In this document: positions 8,478 through 16,742 of the stretch, piece by piece | How positions within the stretch are numbered: position 1 is the stretch's first letter | Layout of the letters: each line of letters opens with the position of its first letter | NCBI GenBank assembly: GCA_038225955.1 | Contig: JBBRQV010000014.1 | Span: 1-34,773 of the forward strand | Source: JAFDZO01 sp038225955 | Lineage (GTDB): Bacteria > Bacteroidota > Ignavibacteria > Tepidaquicellales > Tepidaquicellaceae | DNA: 34,773 bases | Reading direction: 5' to 3' | Translations under genes and position numbers: made by a program | Notes under the pieces: generated by a model | What the model was told of the DNA's origin: nothing | The model's input: the letters and a program-made list of their open reading frames with translations, nothing else | Database searches by the model: none

Positions 8478-10508
8478 TTAAAATGTATTTCCTATACCGA
8501 ATTGAATTTGCATTCTATCTCCGCTTTTAAAAATTGTACCAATGTCATTTTGAAATAGCCATTTTTTATTATCGAGACCGTCTGGATCGTATAGTTTAAA
8601 TCCCAAATCAAACCTGAATGCTCCCACAATTGTATAATATCTTATCCCTGCCCCTATAGCCATAGCGATTTCGTTTAGTCTAAAACTTTTATAGTTATCC
8701 CAAACATTACCATAATCGAAAAAAGTCGCAAACCCTAAATCTTTTATTAAAGAGTTTTTGGAGTTTGCAAATGGCTTTGTTCTGTGTTCAAAGCTTCCAT
8801 CTATGATAAATCCGCCACCGATTGCAGGGTCAACATTTACACCGAGTCTTCCTGCTTTCCATCCTCTTAAACTTACACTCCCACCTATTGTATAATTAGC
8901 ATCGTTGGGCACAAGTTCTGCTCCTACAGAAAAAGTATCTATTTTAAAATCGTTATTTCCATATTGGAAAATATTACCTATGATAAATTTCCCTCCAAGG
9001 ACAGAAGTTCCTTTTTTCTGAGAGGTCAAATCCCAGAAAATTTTATTTTGAGTCGTAATTTTAAAATAACTGTAAGTAGCCGTATTGAATATTTTCTTAA
9101 CCAAGGCTCCCAGCAGACCGCTCTCTTCAAAGGAATAAGTAGCATAGGTTCCGTCCGTAGGATACTGGAAGTTGTTTACATGGTTATGTATCACTGAAAA
9201 TCCTAATGAAGATGTAAAAAGGTTTATCGCGAATTCATTAAGTGTGTCTAAATCCGAAATCAGTTTATGAATTACTATTCTATCATTTGAAAGTTTCCAG
9301 TCAAGAATTAAATTATTAAAGTAAGTAAAATTTCGAAGCTCATACCTCATGCTTGCAAGATTTTTTAAGCTGGTGATATTGAATTGCTCTTCATTACGAC
9401 TGGTTACGCCAAAATTATTATTACCGGTTATTTTATCATTATTGAATAAATGCGGTTGATAAAGAGTTAAAAGTCCTTCAAATCTGTAATAATCTAAATC
9501 ATGAATTAAGGCTTTTACACCTGAAGTAAATACTCTTCCTCCACCAAAAAAATATTTATTTGAGAAGGTAAGGCCTGCGCCTGCGTAAAATCTTCCGTCA
9601 ATATCATATCCGAGAATTTCCGGTTTTAATTCGTACTTGTTAGTGACAACTGCATTAATTTTTAAATCAATAATTTCTTTAATTGAATCTATTTTATCAA
9701 TCTGAATTCTACCGTTCTCAAATATTGCAATTTTAGAAATTCTATTTTCACTGTTTACAAGTTTTTCTTTGCTGTAGATTTCACCTTCATTATACTGAAG
9801 CTCTCTTCTCACATCATTTAAAGGAATATCGTAAATATTGTTGCTGAGAGTAATGGCGGTTTTACCAAATCTGAAAAGGCTACGCGGAGTAAAATTTAAA
9901 AGTATATCAACTTTATGTGCCAGACTGGAATCTTTGGAAACAAACTTTACAATATCAGGTATATCTGCCTGGGCTAATGCGTAGCCATTATTCACTAAAA
10001 CATTAAGCACGCGGGAAATTTCAAGCTGAACTTCTGCCTTATTATAATGCCTCTCTTCTACTAAAATTTTATCAACGGTTATAAGTGAGTAAACCTCCCG
10101 GCTGATATCTTGGAATCCATTGTAAATAACTTTATTAATTCTGTATCTGGCGTTTTCATTAACAATAAATATTGCTATTACTTTTGAGCTGTCATCTCCC
10201 ATTGCAGATGACGTGTCCACCTGAGAATCAAGAAATCCGTTATCAAAAAAAAATCTTTGTATTCTTTTGGAGTCTGTGTAAAATTCTGACCTTAAGAAGT
10301 TATCACTTTTGGTTGTGTTTATAATTCCTTCCAGAACTGATTCGTCAAAACTTTTGCTTCCATTAAATTTGAATTGAACTTCCTGTAATTTTAAAATGAG
10401 GCTTTTAGGTGTGTTGATATCATCGTTATTATCCTGAGAATATGCTGTAATACATAATAAAAGCAGACAAAATACAGCAAAATTTTTTACAAAACTCACA
10501 AAACTCAT
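8478..10508 (-). CDS. Omp85-superfamily (BamA/TamA-like) outer-membrane protein
   Basis: An outer-membrane protein of 676 aa from ATG 10508. The frame is open to a TTG at 10559, but the ATG gives a compact signal peptide (MSFVSFVKNFAVFCLLLLC, then ITAYSQ), so I prefer it. The N-terminal half has POTRA-like segments, for example INKVIYNGFQDISREVYSL and RFGKTAITLSNNIYDIPLNDVRRELQYNEGEIYSKEKL. The C-terminal half is a beta-barrel with the conserved L6-type motif SLRGW, a late FDLGFKLYDPDG strand, and a final residue F as in Omp85 barrels. It is probably a BamA paralog or TamA-like assembly or translocation factor; the main bamA is not identifiable from this window. It sits immediately upstream of holB. 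Confidence 0.85.
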   Translation of the reverse strand: MSFVSFVKNFAVFCLLLLCITAYSQDNNDDINTPKSLILKLQEVQFKFNGSKSFDESVLEGIINTTKSDNFLRSEFYTDSKRIQRFFFDNGFLDSQVDTSSAMGDDSSKVIAIFIVNENARYRINKVIYNGFQDISREVYSLITVDKILVEERHYNKAEVQLEISRVLNVLVNNGYALAQADIPDIVKFVSKDSSLAHKVDILLNFTPRSLFRFGKTAITLSNNIYDIPLNDVRRELQYNEGEIYSKEKLVNSENRISKIAIFENGRIQIDKIDSIKEIIDLKINAVVTNKYELKPEILGYDIDGRFYAGAGLTFSNKYFFGGGRVFTSGVKALIHDLDYYRFEGLLTLYQPHLFNNDKITGNNNFGVTSRNEEQFNITSLKNLASMRYELRNFTYFNNLILDWKLSNDRIVIHKLISDLDTLNEFAINLFTSSLGFSVIHNHVNNFQYPTDGTYATYSFEESGLLGALVKKIFNTATYSYFKITTQNKIFWDLTSQKKGTSVLGGKFIIGNIFQYGNNDFKIDTFSVGAELVPNDANYTIGGSVSLRGWKAGRLGVNVDPAIGGGFIIDGSFEHRTKPFANSKNSLIKDLGFATFFDYGNVWDNYKSFRLNEIAMAIGAGIRYYTIVGAFRFDLGFKLYDPDGLDNKKWLFQNDIGTIFKSGDRMQIQFGIGNTF

Positions 10509-10556
10509 TATGGAGAGAAAAAGTTGAAATATTCGAAAACTAATAACTCTTAATAA

Positions 10557-10594
10557 CAAAAAAAGCCCAATAAATAAATCATTTTATTGGGCTT
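10557..10594 (-). terminator. rho-independent terminator of the DUF2795 gene
   Basis: Reading the minus strand, the perfect 12-bp stem AAGCCCAATAAA/TTTATTGGGCTT (arms 10583-10594 and 10563-10574, loop 10575-10582) runs into a tract of seven T (10564-10558). It lies 25 bp past the DUF2795 stop codon and upstream of the Omp85 gene, so the two are separate transcription units. Confidence 0.88.
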
Positions 10595-10618
10595 AATAAA
10601 TATAGTACGAATTTTTTT

Positions 10619-10846
10619 TTAAAAATCCTTAGCTTCTTCGTCGTAAAAGAAGTCCTCATCTGTTGGATAATCCAGCCAGATTTCTTCTATACTTTCGTAC
10701 GGCTCGTCATGGTCTTCCAAGTCTTCCAGATTCTCAACAACTTCCTGCGGTGCTCCTGATCTTGTTGCGTAATCAATCAATTCAGATTTATTTGCCGGCC
10801 ACGGTGCGTCATCAAGATAGGAAGCAAGTTCAAGCGTCCAAACCAT
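10619..10846 (-). CDS. DUF2795-family small acidic protein
   Basis: A 75-aa, very acidic protein with the DUF2795 pattern: an N-terminal helix (TLELASYLDD), then PWPANKSELIDYA, then SGAPQEVVENLEDLED, then YESIEEIW, and an acidic tail rich in D and E. It has no signal peptide or TM segment, so it is cytoplasmic. The family function is not established; the lysine/alanine-rich helix pairs suggest a small helical module. Closely similar 75-aa proteins are, from memory, common in Chlorobi/Ignavibacteria. The start is certain because a perfect AAGGAGG lies 9 nt upstream. With its own promoter and terminator it is one of the cleanest transcription units in the window and may be highly expressed. Confidence 0.88.
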   Translation of the reverse strand: MVWTLELASYLDDAPWPANKSELIDYATRSGAPQEVVENLEDLEDHDEPYESIEEIWLDYPTDEDFFYDEEAKDF

Positions 10847-10855
10847 TTTCTTTAA

Positions 10856-10862
10856 CCTCCTT
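10856..10862 (-). promoter_or_regulatory. Shine-Dalgarno of the DUF2795 gene
   Basis: Minus-strand AAGGAGG lies 9 nt before the ATG. It is unusual here because most genes in the window have no recognisable SD, and it fixes the start codon. Confidence 0.85.
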
Positions 10863-10888
10863 AAATATTAATGAAAAGTAAATTTTAG

Positions 10889-10919
10889 CAAAATTAACGA
10901 AAATTTTTGTTAGTTCAAA
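10889..10919 (-). promoter_or_regulatory. Bacteroidota-type promoter of the DUF2795 gene
   Basis: On the minus strand TTTG (10919-10916) is followed by a 19-bp spacer and TAATTTTG (10896-10889), an exact match to the Bacteroidota consensus TTTG-N19-21-TAnnTTTG. Transcription would begin near 10883, leaving a leader of about 37 nt that contains the SD. Confidence 0.65.
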
Positions 10920-11016
10920 CAAGTTTTTTTGAAAAAATTGTGAAATCGTTATAAATGCTCTTACACCAATTAACTGAATTTTTGCTTAAAAGTTTCAATT
11001 AATTTAACTATAAATT

Positions 11017-12102
11017 TTAGTCTCTAAGTCTAGGGTCTAATGCGTCTCTTAACCCTTCTCCTATCAAGTTATATGCCACAACAGAAAGAAAAATCATCAA
11101 TCCCGGGAAAATTGCCAGCCACCATGCGCTTGATGCCTCTCTTGCAGAATTTATCAAAGAACCCCATGTAACTGTGGTTGCCTTTACACCGAATCCAAGA
11201 AAACTGAGTGACGCTTCAATCAAAATTGCAGAAGCTACGGCAAATGCGCCGGAAACCAATACCGGAGCGATTGCATTTGGCAGTATGTGCCTGAATAAAA
11301 TCCGCATGTTCGGCAGACCGACTGAGTTTGCAGCTACAACATACTCCATATTTCTGACTTTCAGAATTTCTCCACGGATAAGTTTAGCATCTGTGGTCCA
11401 GCCGGTAATACCAATAGCTGCCATAATATACCAGATACTGGAGCCGTATATTGCGACTATAACTATAATTAAAAAGAAAATAGGCATGTTAGTCATAATT
11501 TCCACAAATCTCATAATGAGAATATCTGTAGTCCCTCCATAAAATCCTGCCAGACTGCCGAGCAGAACACCTATAAGCACAGATAAACCGGCAGCAACGA
11601 ATCCTACAGATAATGAAATCCGTGAGCCGTGGATAAGCCCTGCAACTAAATCTCTGCCTATCGGGTCAGTTCCCAGCAAATGCGTTGAGGTCGGTTTAGA
11701 AAGCACATTTGAGAGGTCAACTTCACTAGGTCCATATGGAGTAACTAACGGCCAAATAGTAGAGCTAAGTTTCCCCTGGTCGTCAAGTGTTTTCCAGTTT
11801 ACATTTATCAGTTCAGGCGGATCCCATTTCGTGAGCCCCATAGAAACGGCATAATCTTTAAAAATAGGGAAATAAGTCTGTCCGTTATATGTAGTATAAA
11901 TCGGCTTACTATATGCCAGGAAATCTGCAAAGACAGCTATAAGCACCAGTAAAATAACTATGTACAATGATATAACTGCGGGCAAATTCTTTTTAAATTG
12001 ATGCTTAACAAACGACCAATAAGTGGAATCGACTTCTTTTTGAGACTTCTTCTGGTCTTCAGTTAAATTATTTACTTCAGAGGTTTCTTCTATTGAACTC
12101 AT
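11017..12102 (-). CDS. oligo/dipeptide ABC transporter permease, DppC/OppC type
   Basis: A 361-aa inner-membrane permease when started at ATG 12102 (MSSIEETSEV), which leaves a 16-bp gap after the upstream permease gene; the open frame continues upstream but would overlap that gene by 74 bp. It has an N-terminal cytoplasmic tail, a first TM (AVISLYIVILLVLIAVFADFLAY), a large periplasmic insert with the family's LLGTDPIGRDL motif, then about five TM segments. The ABC-contact EAA loop reads EYVVAANSVGLPNMRILFRH. The C-terminus AYNLIGEGLRDALDPRLRD is the classic DppC/OppC end. Together with the DppB-like permease it would form the import channel for peptides or a similar solute. The ATPase genes that usually follow are absent. 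Confidence 0.92.
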   Translation of the reverse strand: MSSIEETSEVNNLTEDQKKSQKEVDSTYWSFVKHQFKKNLPAVISLYIVILLVLIAVFADFLAYSKPIYTTYNGQTYFPIFKDYAVSMGLTKWDPPELINVNWKTLDDQGKLSSTIWPLVTPYGPSEVDLSNVLSKPTSTHLLGTDPIGRDLVAGLIHGSRISLSVGFVAAGLSVLIGVLLGSLAGFYGGTTDILIMRFVEIMTNMPIFFLIIVIVAIYGSSIWYIMAAIGITGWTTDAKLIRGEILKVRNMEYVVAANSVGLPNMRILFRHILPNAIAPVLVSGAFAVASAILIEASLSFLGFGVKATTVTWGSLINSAREASSAWWLAIFPGLMIFLSVVAYNLIGEGLRDALDPRLRD

Positions 12103-12118
12103 TTTATAATTAAAATTT

Positions 12119-13135
12119 TTAAGAAGATTTTTGGTTGAATGCAATTCTTGGATCGACAACTGAATATAAAATATCAACGAGCAATATACCAATAACAGTA
12201 AGGAACGATACTAAAAATAATTCAGCCATAATGATAGGATAGTCCCTGTCAAAAATCGCCTGAGTTGCAAGCTGCCCTACACCCGGAATTGAGAATATAG
12301 TTTCAATAATAAAACTTCCTCCAACCATTGCAGGCAAAAGTCCGCCGAGTAAAGTAAGGATTGGAATCAACGAATTTCTCAATGCATGTTTAAGGATAAC
12401 TTTTCTTTCAGATAATCCTTTCGCTCTGGCAGTTCTTATATAGTCCTGTCTTATAACTTCAAGCATGGAGCTTCTCATCTGACGTGAAATAAATGCAAAG
12501 CTGCCGATTGATAAAACTATAATAGGCAGAACAAAGTGCATGGCTACATCCCATAATTTTGGAATCGCAGCAAGCTGGTCATAGTTATTCGAAGTCATTC
12601 CAGATGTAGGGAATATTTTTAAATACTCTACATTACACAGAAAAACAATCGCAAGCGTCCCTAACCAGAAATTTGGGAGGGAATATAATATAAACATAAA
12701 TATCGTAGTTACCCTGTCTCCTAACGAGTACTGTTTTACAGCGCTATATATTCCTATGGGGACGGCAATTAAATATATTAGAAAGAAAGAAACTATATTC
12801 ATGCCTAACGTAATAGGAATTCTTTCTACAATCTTTTCAAGAACAGGTCTGTTATCTTTAAATGAATTACCAAAATCGCCTTGAAGCATATTGCCTATCC
12901 AGATGAAATACTGCATATAAAGAGGTTTATCCAGACCGAACTTTTGTCTGTAATACTTCTTTGTAGTTTCGTTTATCTGACTTTTTGCATCGGATTTCTG
13001 CGACTCTCCCGTATTACCCATTTTCATTTCTGTAGGGTCTCCGGGGGCAAGCCGGCAGACACAAAATGTAATAATTGTAATAATTATAAGGGTGGGAATA
13101 AAAAGAAGAATTCTTTTTATTACGTATTGTGTCAT
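12119..13135 (-). CDS. oligo/dipeptide ABC transporter permease, DppB/OppB type
   Basis: A 338-aa inner-membrane permease beginning MTQYVIKRILLFIPTLIII, the typical DppB N-terminal TM, followed by APGDPTEM and a periplasmic segment with YRQKFGLDKPLYMQY. About six TM segments follow. The EAA loop reads DYIRTARAKGLSERKVILKHALRN, the site that contacts the ATPase. The C-terminus ILYSVVDPRIAF fits the family. It is cotranscribed with the DppC-like gene 16 bp downstream. It is separated from the binding-protein gene by 174 bp holding two inverted repeats and a candidate promoter, so the permeases may be expressed at a different level from the binding protein. Confidence 0.93.
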   Translation of the reverse strand: MTQYVIKRILLFIPTLIIITIITFCVCRLAPGDPTEMKMGNTGESQKSDAKSQINETTKKYYRQKFGLDKPLYMQYFIWIGNMLQGDFGNSFKDNRPVLEKIVERIPITLGMNIVSFFLIYLIAVPIGIYSAVKQYSLGDRVTTIFMFILYSLPNFWLGTLAIVFLCNVEYLKIFPTSGMTSNNYDQLAAIPKLWDVAMHFVLPIIVLSIGSFAFISRQMRSSMLEVIRQDYIRTARAKGLSERKVILKHALRNSLIPILTLLGGLLPAMVGGSFIIETIFSIPGVGQLATQAIFDRDYPIIMAELFLVSFLTVIGILLVDILYSVVDPRIAFNQKSS

Positions 13136-13188
13136 TAGAAGATTATTTTATTATTAAAAGTAATTTCTCTGTAGGGTAGAACAATCCA

Positions 13189-13196
13189 CAAATATA
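13189..13196 (-). promoter_or_regulatory. candidate -7 promoter element before the permease genes
   Basis: Minus-strand TATATTTG exactly matches the Bacteroidota -7 box TAnnTTTG. No TTG occurs at the expected distance upstream (TTA is there instead). If used, it would start a permease transcript about 48 nt upstream of the DppB-like start. Confidence 0.35.
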
Positions 13197-13200
13197 AAGC

Positions 13201-13248
13201 AAAAAGATTTCATATTCTAATAATAAATTTAAAATATGAAATCTTTTT
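13201..13248 (-). terminator. long inverted repeat, possible terminator after the binding-protein gene
   Basis: A perfect 16-bp inverted repeat, AAAAAGATTTCATATT (13201-13216) with its complement (13233-13248) around a 16-nt loop. On the minus strand the stem ends in ATCTTTTT, so it could act as a weak terminator after the binding-protein gene; on the plus strand it ends in a run of T as well. It may instead stabilise the 3' end of the abundant binding-protein mRNA. Confidence 0.5.
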
Positions 13249-13261
13249 TTAACTTGCTTTA

Positions 13262-13288
13262 TCTGCCCCAAACCGGGTTTGGGGCAGA
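13262..13288. repeat. GC-rich palindrome, CCCAAAC/GTTTGGG core
   Basis: TCTGCCCCAAACC and GGTTTGGGGCAGA form a nearly uninterrupted palindrome in the gap between the binding-protein stop and the permease start. It is much more GC-rich than its surroundings. A related element lies at 28237-28264, with similar flanks (ACTTG to the left; CAGA then TATT to the right). It has no T tract, so it is not a classical terminator. It may act as an intercistronic mRNA-stabilising hairpin. Confidence 0.7.
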
Positions 13289-13309
13289 GTATTTAATATA
13301 TAAAATTAA

Positions 13310-15109
13310 TTATTGATATCTTTGTTTTGCAGTAGGAGTCCACCATTCATTCACTAATCCTGATGCTGGATATGCATACCATCTTGTATTTCTGAATCTA
13401 TCGCTATAGAAATATCTAGAAGTCTCAGTCCACATAAATGTTACAGGCTGGTCATCGTAAACCAATTGCTGCCATTTATCAAGAAGCTCTTTACGCTTTG
13501 TTTCATCAAATGTAACTCTGTTTTCCTCAAGTAATTTATCGGCTTCAGGATTTTTATAGCTGATATAATTGCTGCCTTCGCCTTCAGATTGTGATGAGTG
13601 CCAGATCTGATATGGGTCTTCAGGAGTTACAGCTAATTGCCATGAACCGTAACCTGCATCATACTCGTGTTTCTTTTGTTTGTCTAAGAATACTGACCAT
13701 TCATATTCTTGTAGATCCGCCTGTATTCCGATTTGTTTCAGTGCATCAATAATAATAAGCATTACTTTCTTTCGCTTAGGATTATTGTTATTCATGAAGG
13801 TGAATTTGAAATCCAATTTTTTGCCGTCAACTATCTTATCTCTTATTCCGTCACCGTCAGAGTCTTTCCATCCGGCTTCATCAAGCAGCTGCTTCGCTTT
13901 TTCTATATCATAGTTAATTTGTGGAAGCTTATCGTTTACATATGCGCTTTTGTAGAAAACAGGTGACTGAATAGGCACTGCTGCGCTAAAAAGAATTTTA
14001 TCTATTATCTCCTGTCTGTTGATTGCATAGCTTAATGCCCATCTTACTTTTTTATCCTTAAAGAGTGGTCTTGCATTATTCCAGCCAATAAAAACATAAG
14101 TAGGCTCAAGAACAATTGCTTTCTTAAGATTGAACTGCTCAGGATTTGTTACGTTCTGATAAAAGTCAGCAGGATTAATTGCGAACATATAATCCACTTC
14201 TTTATTTTTTGCAGCTACAATAGCGGCGTTCTGATCTTGAATTACTTTGTAAACTACTTTATTCGGGTAGTTAGGCACATTGGCTTTATTCCAGTAATTA
14301 TCGTTTCTTGTTAATGTTATTGACTGACCTGTTTTCCAGCTGTCAAATTTATAAGGACCTGTTCCAACTACATATTTCGGGCTTCTTGCAACTTCCTGCG
14401 AGTTCATGAAATCAGCGTACTTTGACATTTCAGGAAATTTTTTAGGGTCCGGTGCAGCAGCAGCATCAGCAATCATCTGCCATGTGAATTTATCCGTAAC
14501 ATTTTCCGGATCTAATAATTTTTTCGGAGTAATTTTGGTTTCGCCTAAAGTGTAGATAGTTTTAAAATAAGGCTTTGACATGTTAATCTTTACTTTGTAT
14601 TTATTTCCATCAACAAGCTCTGCGCTTTTTACATCGTCAAAATAATTTCTCAGTGCCTGGGCATCTACAAAAGGAATCTTAATGCTTTTAATAGTAAATA
14701 TTAAATCTTCTCCGGTTAAAGGTGTTCCGTCAGAGAAGGTAACATTTTCCCTTAGTGTAAAGGTATAACTCATGTGGTCATCTGATATTACGGGAAGCTC
14801 CTTTGCAATAAAAGGCTCAATCTTATAAGTCTCTCTGTTCACAAGCAATAATCCGTCATAAATTAAGTCATCTATTTCTGCAGCAGTAGCGTCATTTGTT
14901 ACTGTAGGCATAAGTTTTTCGGCGTCAGCCATTTCATGCTTTACAACCCAGTCGCCATTAACTGCATCTTTTGTATCAGCAGGTTCAAGGGGCGTAACAA
15001 GCTTAATTGTGTTTTTGTTTTCTGCAGTTTCAGTTTTCTTTCTTCCGCAGGAAGTGAGGGTAATTGCGCCTAAGAGAGTAAGGGCAATCAGAATGTTTAT
15101 TCTTCTCAT
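13310..15109 (-). CDS. peptide-type ABC transporter substrate-binding lipoprotein (SBP family 5)
   Basis: A 599-aa protein with a lipoprotein signal peptide ending LTSC (C21), so it is anchored to an envelope membrane. The mature sequence is an extracellular solute-binding protein family 5 (DppA/OppA-like) fold: DDLIYDGLLLVNRETYKIEPFIAKELP, then YTFTLRENVTFSDGTPLTGEDLIFTIK, a VGTGPYKFDSWKTGQSITL segment, KVRWALSYAINRQEII and AKQLLDEAGWKDSDGDGIRD. The likely ligand is a peptide, but family 5 also includes binders of nickel, sugars and other solutes, so the substrate is not determined. A TAATTTTG box at 15134-15127 (minus) fits a Bacteroidota -7 element just upstream, though without a matching TTG. 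hprK ends 48 bp upstream. Confidence 0.92.
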   Translation of the reverse strand: MRRINILIALTLLGAITLTSCGRKKTETAENKNTIKLVTPLEPADTKDAVNGDWVVKHEMADAEKLMPTVTNDATAAEIDDLIYDGLLLVNRETYKIEPFIAKELPVISDDHMSYTFTLRENVTFSDGTPLTGEDLIFTIKSIKIPFVDAQALRNYFDDVKSAELVDGNKYKVKINMSKPYFKTIYTLGETKITPKKLLDPENVTDKFTWQMIADAAAAPDPKKFPEMSKYADFMNSQEVARSPKYVVGTGPYKFDSWKTGQSITLTRNDNYWNKANVPNYPNKVVYKVIQDQNAAIVAAKNKEVDYMFAINPADFYQNVTNPEQFNLKKAIVLEPTYVFIGWNNARPLFKDKKVRWALSYAINRQEIIDKILFSAAVPIQSPVFYKSAYVNDKLPQINYDIEKAKQLLDEAGWKDSDGDGIRDKIVDGKKLDFKFTFMNNNNPKRKKVMLIIIDALKQIGIQADLQEYEWSVFLDKQKKHEYDAGYGSWQLAVTPEDPYQIWHSSQSEGEGSNYISYKNPEADKLLEENRVTFDETKRKELLDKWQQLVYDDQPVTFMWTETSRYFYSDRFRNTRWYAYPASGLVNEWWTPTAKQRYQ

Positions 15110-15157
15110 TTTTATTTTTAATTAATCAAAATTATTTATTATTAAATATTTTTTAAA

Positions 15158-16189
15158 TTACTCAAAATCGTGTTCGAAGTATTCTATACTTCTATCAAGA
15201 CCGTTTTTATTTTTCTTAAAAGAATTGTTCTGTATCTGCGCCTCAAGGCTTTCCTGAAATTTTACCGCTGCATTATAGCCATAGTGCTTGCATAGGTAGT
15301 TCAAAGCAATTACTTCTGCGATAACGGTTATATTTTTTCCGGGGAATATAGGCAGGTTTACATGCTCAACATCTATTCCAAGAAGATTTATATTTTTTGT
15401 ATCAAGTCCTGTCCGTTCGTAAGCTTTATTTTTTTCCCAATCTTCAAGCTCAACAATTACTTCAACTCTTTTTTGATAGCGAATTGCGCGGATACCGAAA
15501 ATACTTCGTACATCAATAATTCCCAGTCCACGAATTTCCATAAAATTTTTTGTGAGAGATGTCCCTGCTCCCATAAGAACAGACTCTCCTTTTTTCAGAA
15601 CCATTACAATATCATCAGCAACTAATCTGTGCCCTCTTTCAATTAAGTCTAATGCAATTTCGGATTTTCCTATACCTGACTTACCGCTTATTAATAATCC
15701 TACTCCGTAAACATCAATGAATGAGCCATGCAGAGCAGCCTGTACTGCAAACTGGTCGTCAAGGAAATCAGCTATAAAATATGCGAATCGTGTTGTAGGG
15801 TAAGGAGTACAAAAAACAGGTGTGTTCGTAATCTGTGCAATAGCTATAAGCTCATCCTGAGCCTTGTTATCATTTGTAATTATTACGCATGGTACATTGA
15901 ATGAAAAAAATCTTTGAAGTGTTTCGATTCTTTTATCGTGCTCTAACTGATTTAGATATTTCATTTCAGTATTCCCGAAAATCTGCACTCTGTCAAAGGT
16001 AAAAAGATCAACATAGCCTGCAAGGGCAAGTCCGGGTCTGTGAATATCCTTATCAATTATTATTTTATCAGGATTAATAGGGGAGGGGTACAACTGCTCC
16101 AATTTGAATCTGGTTTTACATTGCTCAAAAAAGAACTCTACAGTAATAGACTCCTTCTTTATTTCTTTTATATTGTCAAAAGTACGCAT
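15158..16189 (-). CDS. hprK: HPr kinase/phosphorylase
   Basis: A 343-aa protein of the HPr kinase/phosphorylase family, which phosphorylates and dephosphorylates a serine of HPr-like proteins in carbon regulation. The N-terminal domain (about 1-135) is followed by the kinase domain with HGSF (H154), Walker A GKSGIGKS (169-176), the acidic pair ADD (D192, D193) and the family signature MEIRGLGIIDVR (about 218-228). The C-terminal region with LPIFPGKNITVIAEVIALNYL is also typical. All expected catalytic residues appear present. No ptsH or ptsI gene is in the window. It lies downstream of the hibernation-factor gene, but a strong terminator separates them, so hprK probably has its own promoter or depends on read-through. 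Confidence 0.94.
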   Translation of the reverse strand: MRTFDNIKEIKKESITVEFFFEQCKTRFKLEQLYPSPINPDKIIIDKDIHRPGLALAGYVDLFTFDRVQIFGNTEMKYLNQLEHDKRIETLQRFFSFNVPCVIITNDNKAQDELIAIAQITNTPVFCTPYPTTRFAYFIADFLDDQFAVQAALHGSFIDVYGVGLLISGKSGIGKSEIALDLIERGHRLVADDIVMVLKKGESVLMGAGTSLTKNFMEIRGLGIIDVRSIFGIRAIRYQKRVEVIVELEDWEKNKAYERTGLDTKNINLLGIDVEHVNLPIFPGKNITVIAEVIALNYLCKHYGYNAAVKFQESLEAQIQNNSFKKNKNGLDRSIEYFEHDFE

Positions 16190-16215
16190 TAATGAGTCTG
16201 GGATTTATTGGAAGT

Positions 16216-16247
16216 AAAAAAACATAAGGCGGAATAAATCCGCCTTA
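16216..16247 (-). terminator. rho-independent terminator after hpf
   Basis: On the minus strand a 9-bp stem TAAGGCGGA/TCCGCCTTA with a 5-nt loop (16247-16225) is followed two bases later by seven T (16222-16216). It lies just after the hpf stop and before the hprK start. Confidence 0.85.
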
Positions 16248-16266
16248 ATAATTATATTTATATTTT

Positions 16267-16608
16267 TTAATCTTCTTCTTCAACAAGCTCGGCATATTTA
16301 ATCGATTCCTTCTTGCCGTTTTTTCTTCTGTCAAAATACTTTGCTAACTGCGATTCAACTCTATCAACAGCTTTATCGGTTGATTTCAAAAAGTCTTCAG
16401 ATGTTTCTTTTGAGATAAGAATTTTATTCTTAACTTTAATGTGCAGTTCGCATGTTTTAATGCTGTTAACAGATTTTTCGAAATACAAAATAACATCTGC
16501 ATGTACAATCGGATGATTATGTCTTTCTAGTGTCTCAATTTTTTCTTGGATTAGTTGCTGCTGGGTTTCATGGAGTTTGAAGTGTCGGGATGTGAAGTTT
16601 ACTTTCAT
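16267..16608 (-). CDS. hpf: ribosome hibernation-promoting factor (short form)
   Basis: A 113-aa protein of the HPF/RaiA (S30AE) family. It begins MKVNFTSRHFKLHETQQQLIQEKIETLERH and continues with the beta-alpha-beta layout HADVILYFEKS, CELHIKVKNKILISKETSEDFLKSTDKAVDRVESQLAKY, ending in a basic patch (DRRKNGKKE) and an acidic tail. It lacks the C-terminal dimerisation domain of long HPF, so it is the short form that binds the 30S decoding region in stationary phase and works with 100S dimers or inactive 70S ribosomes. Next to hprK, as in several bacterial groups where hpf and hprK sit near rpoN; rpoN is not here. A terminator follows directly. Confidence 0.88.
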   Translation of the reverse strand: MKVNFTSRHFKLHETQQQLIQEKIETLERHNHPIVHADVILYFEKSVNSIKTCELHIKVKNKILISKETSEDFLKSTDKAVDRVESQLAKYFDRRKNGKKESIKYAELVEEED

Positions 16609-16742
16609 TTTCGCGTGATTTTAAGTGTTAAAAATTATTTATTCTCAAAATGAATATGCAAAAGAAAGTTAAGAAAAGCAATTAAATTTCGCATATTTCA
16701 TTCAATACTTATAACGTTTATTTCCATTTTTAGTTCTAAAAA

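Noticed and set aside
8478..10559. Longer Omp85 product starting at TTG 10559
   Set aside because: The extra 17 residues would spoil the signal peptide and the start would lie against the T tract of the DUF2795 terminator; ATG 10508 fits better.
10663..10881. 72-aa plus-strand open frame opposite the DUF2795 gene
   Set aside because: It is the mirror of a well-supported gene with promoter, SD and terminator, and has no domain of its own.
11017..12192. Longer DppC-like product starting upstream of ATG 12102
   Set aside because: It would overlap the DppB-like gene by 74 bp and add residues not typical of the family.
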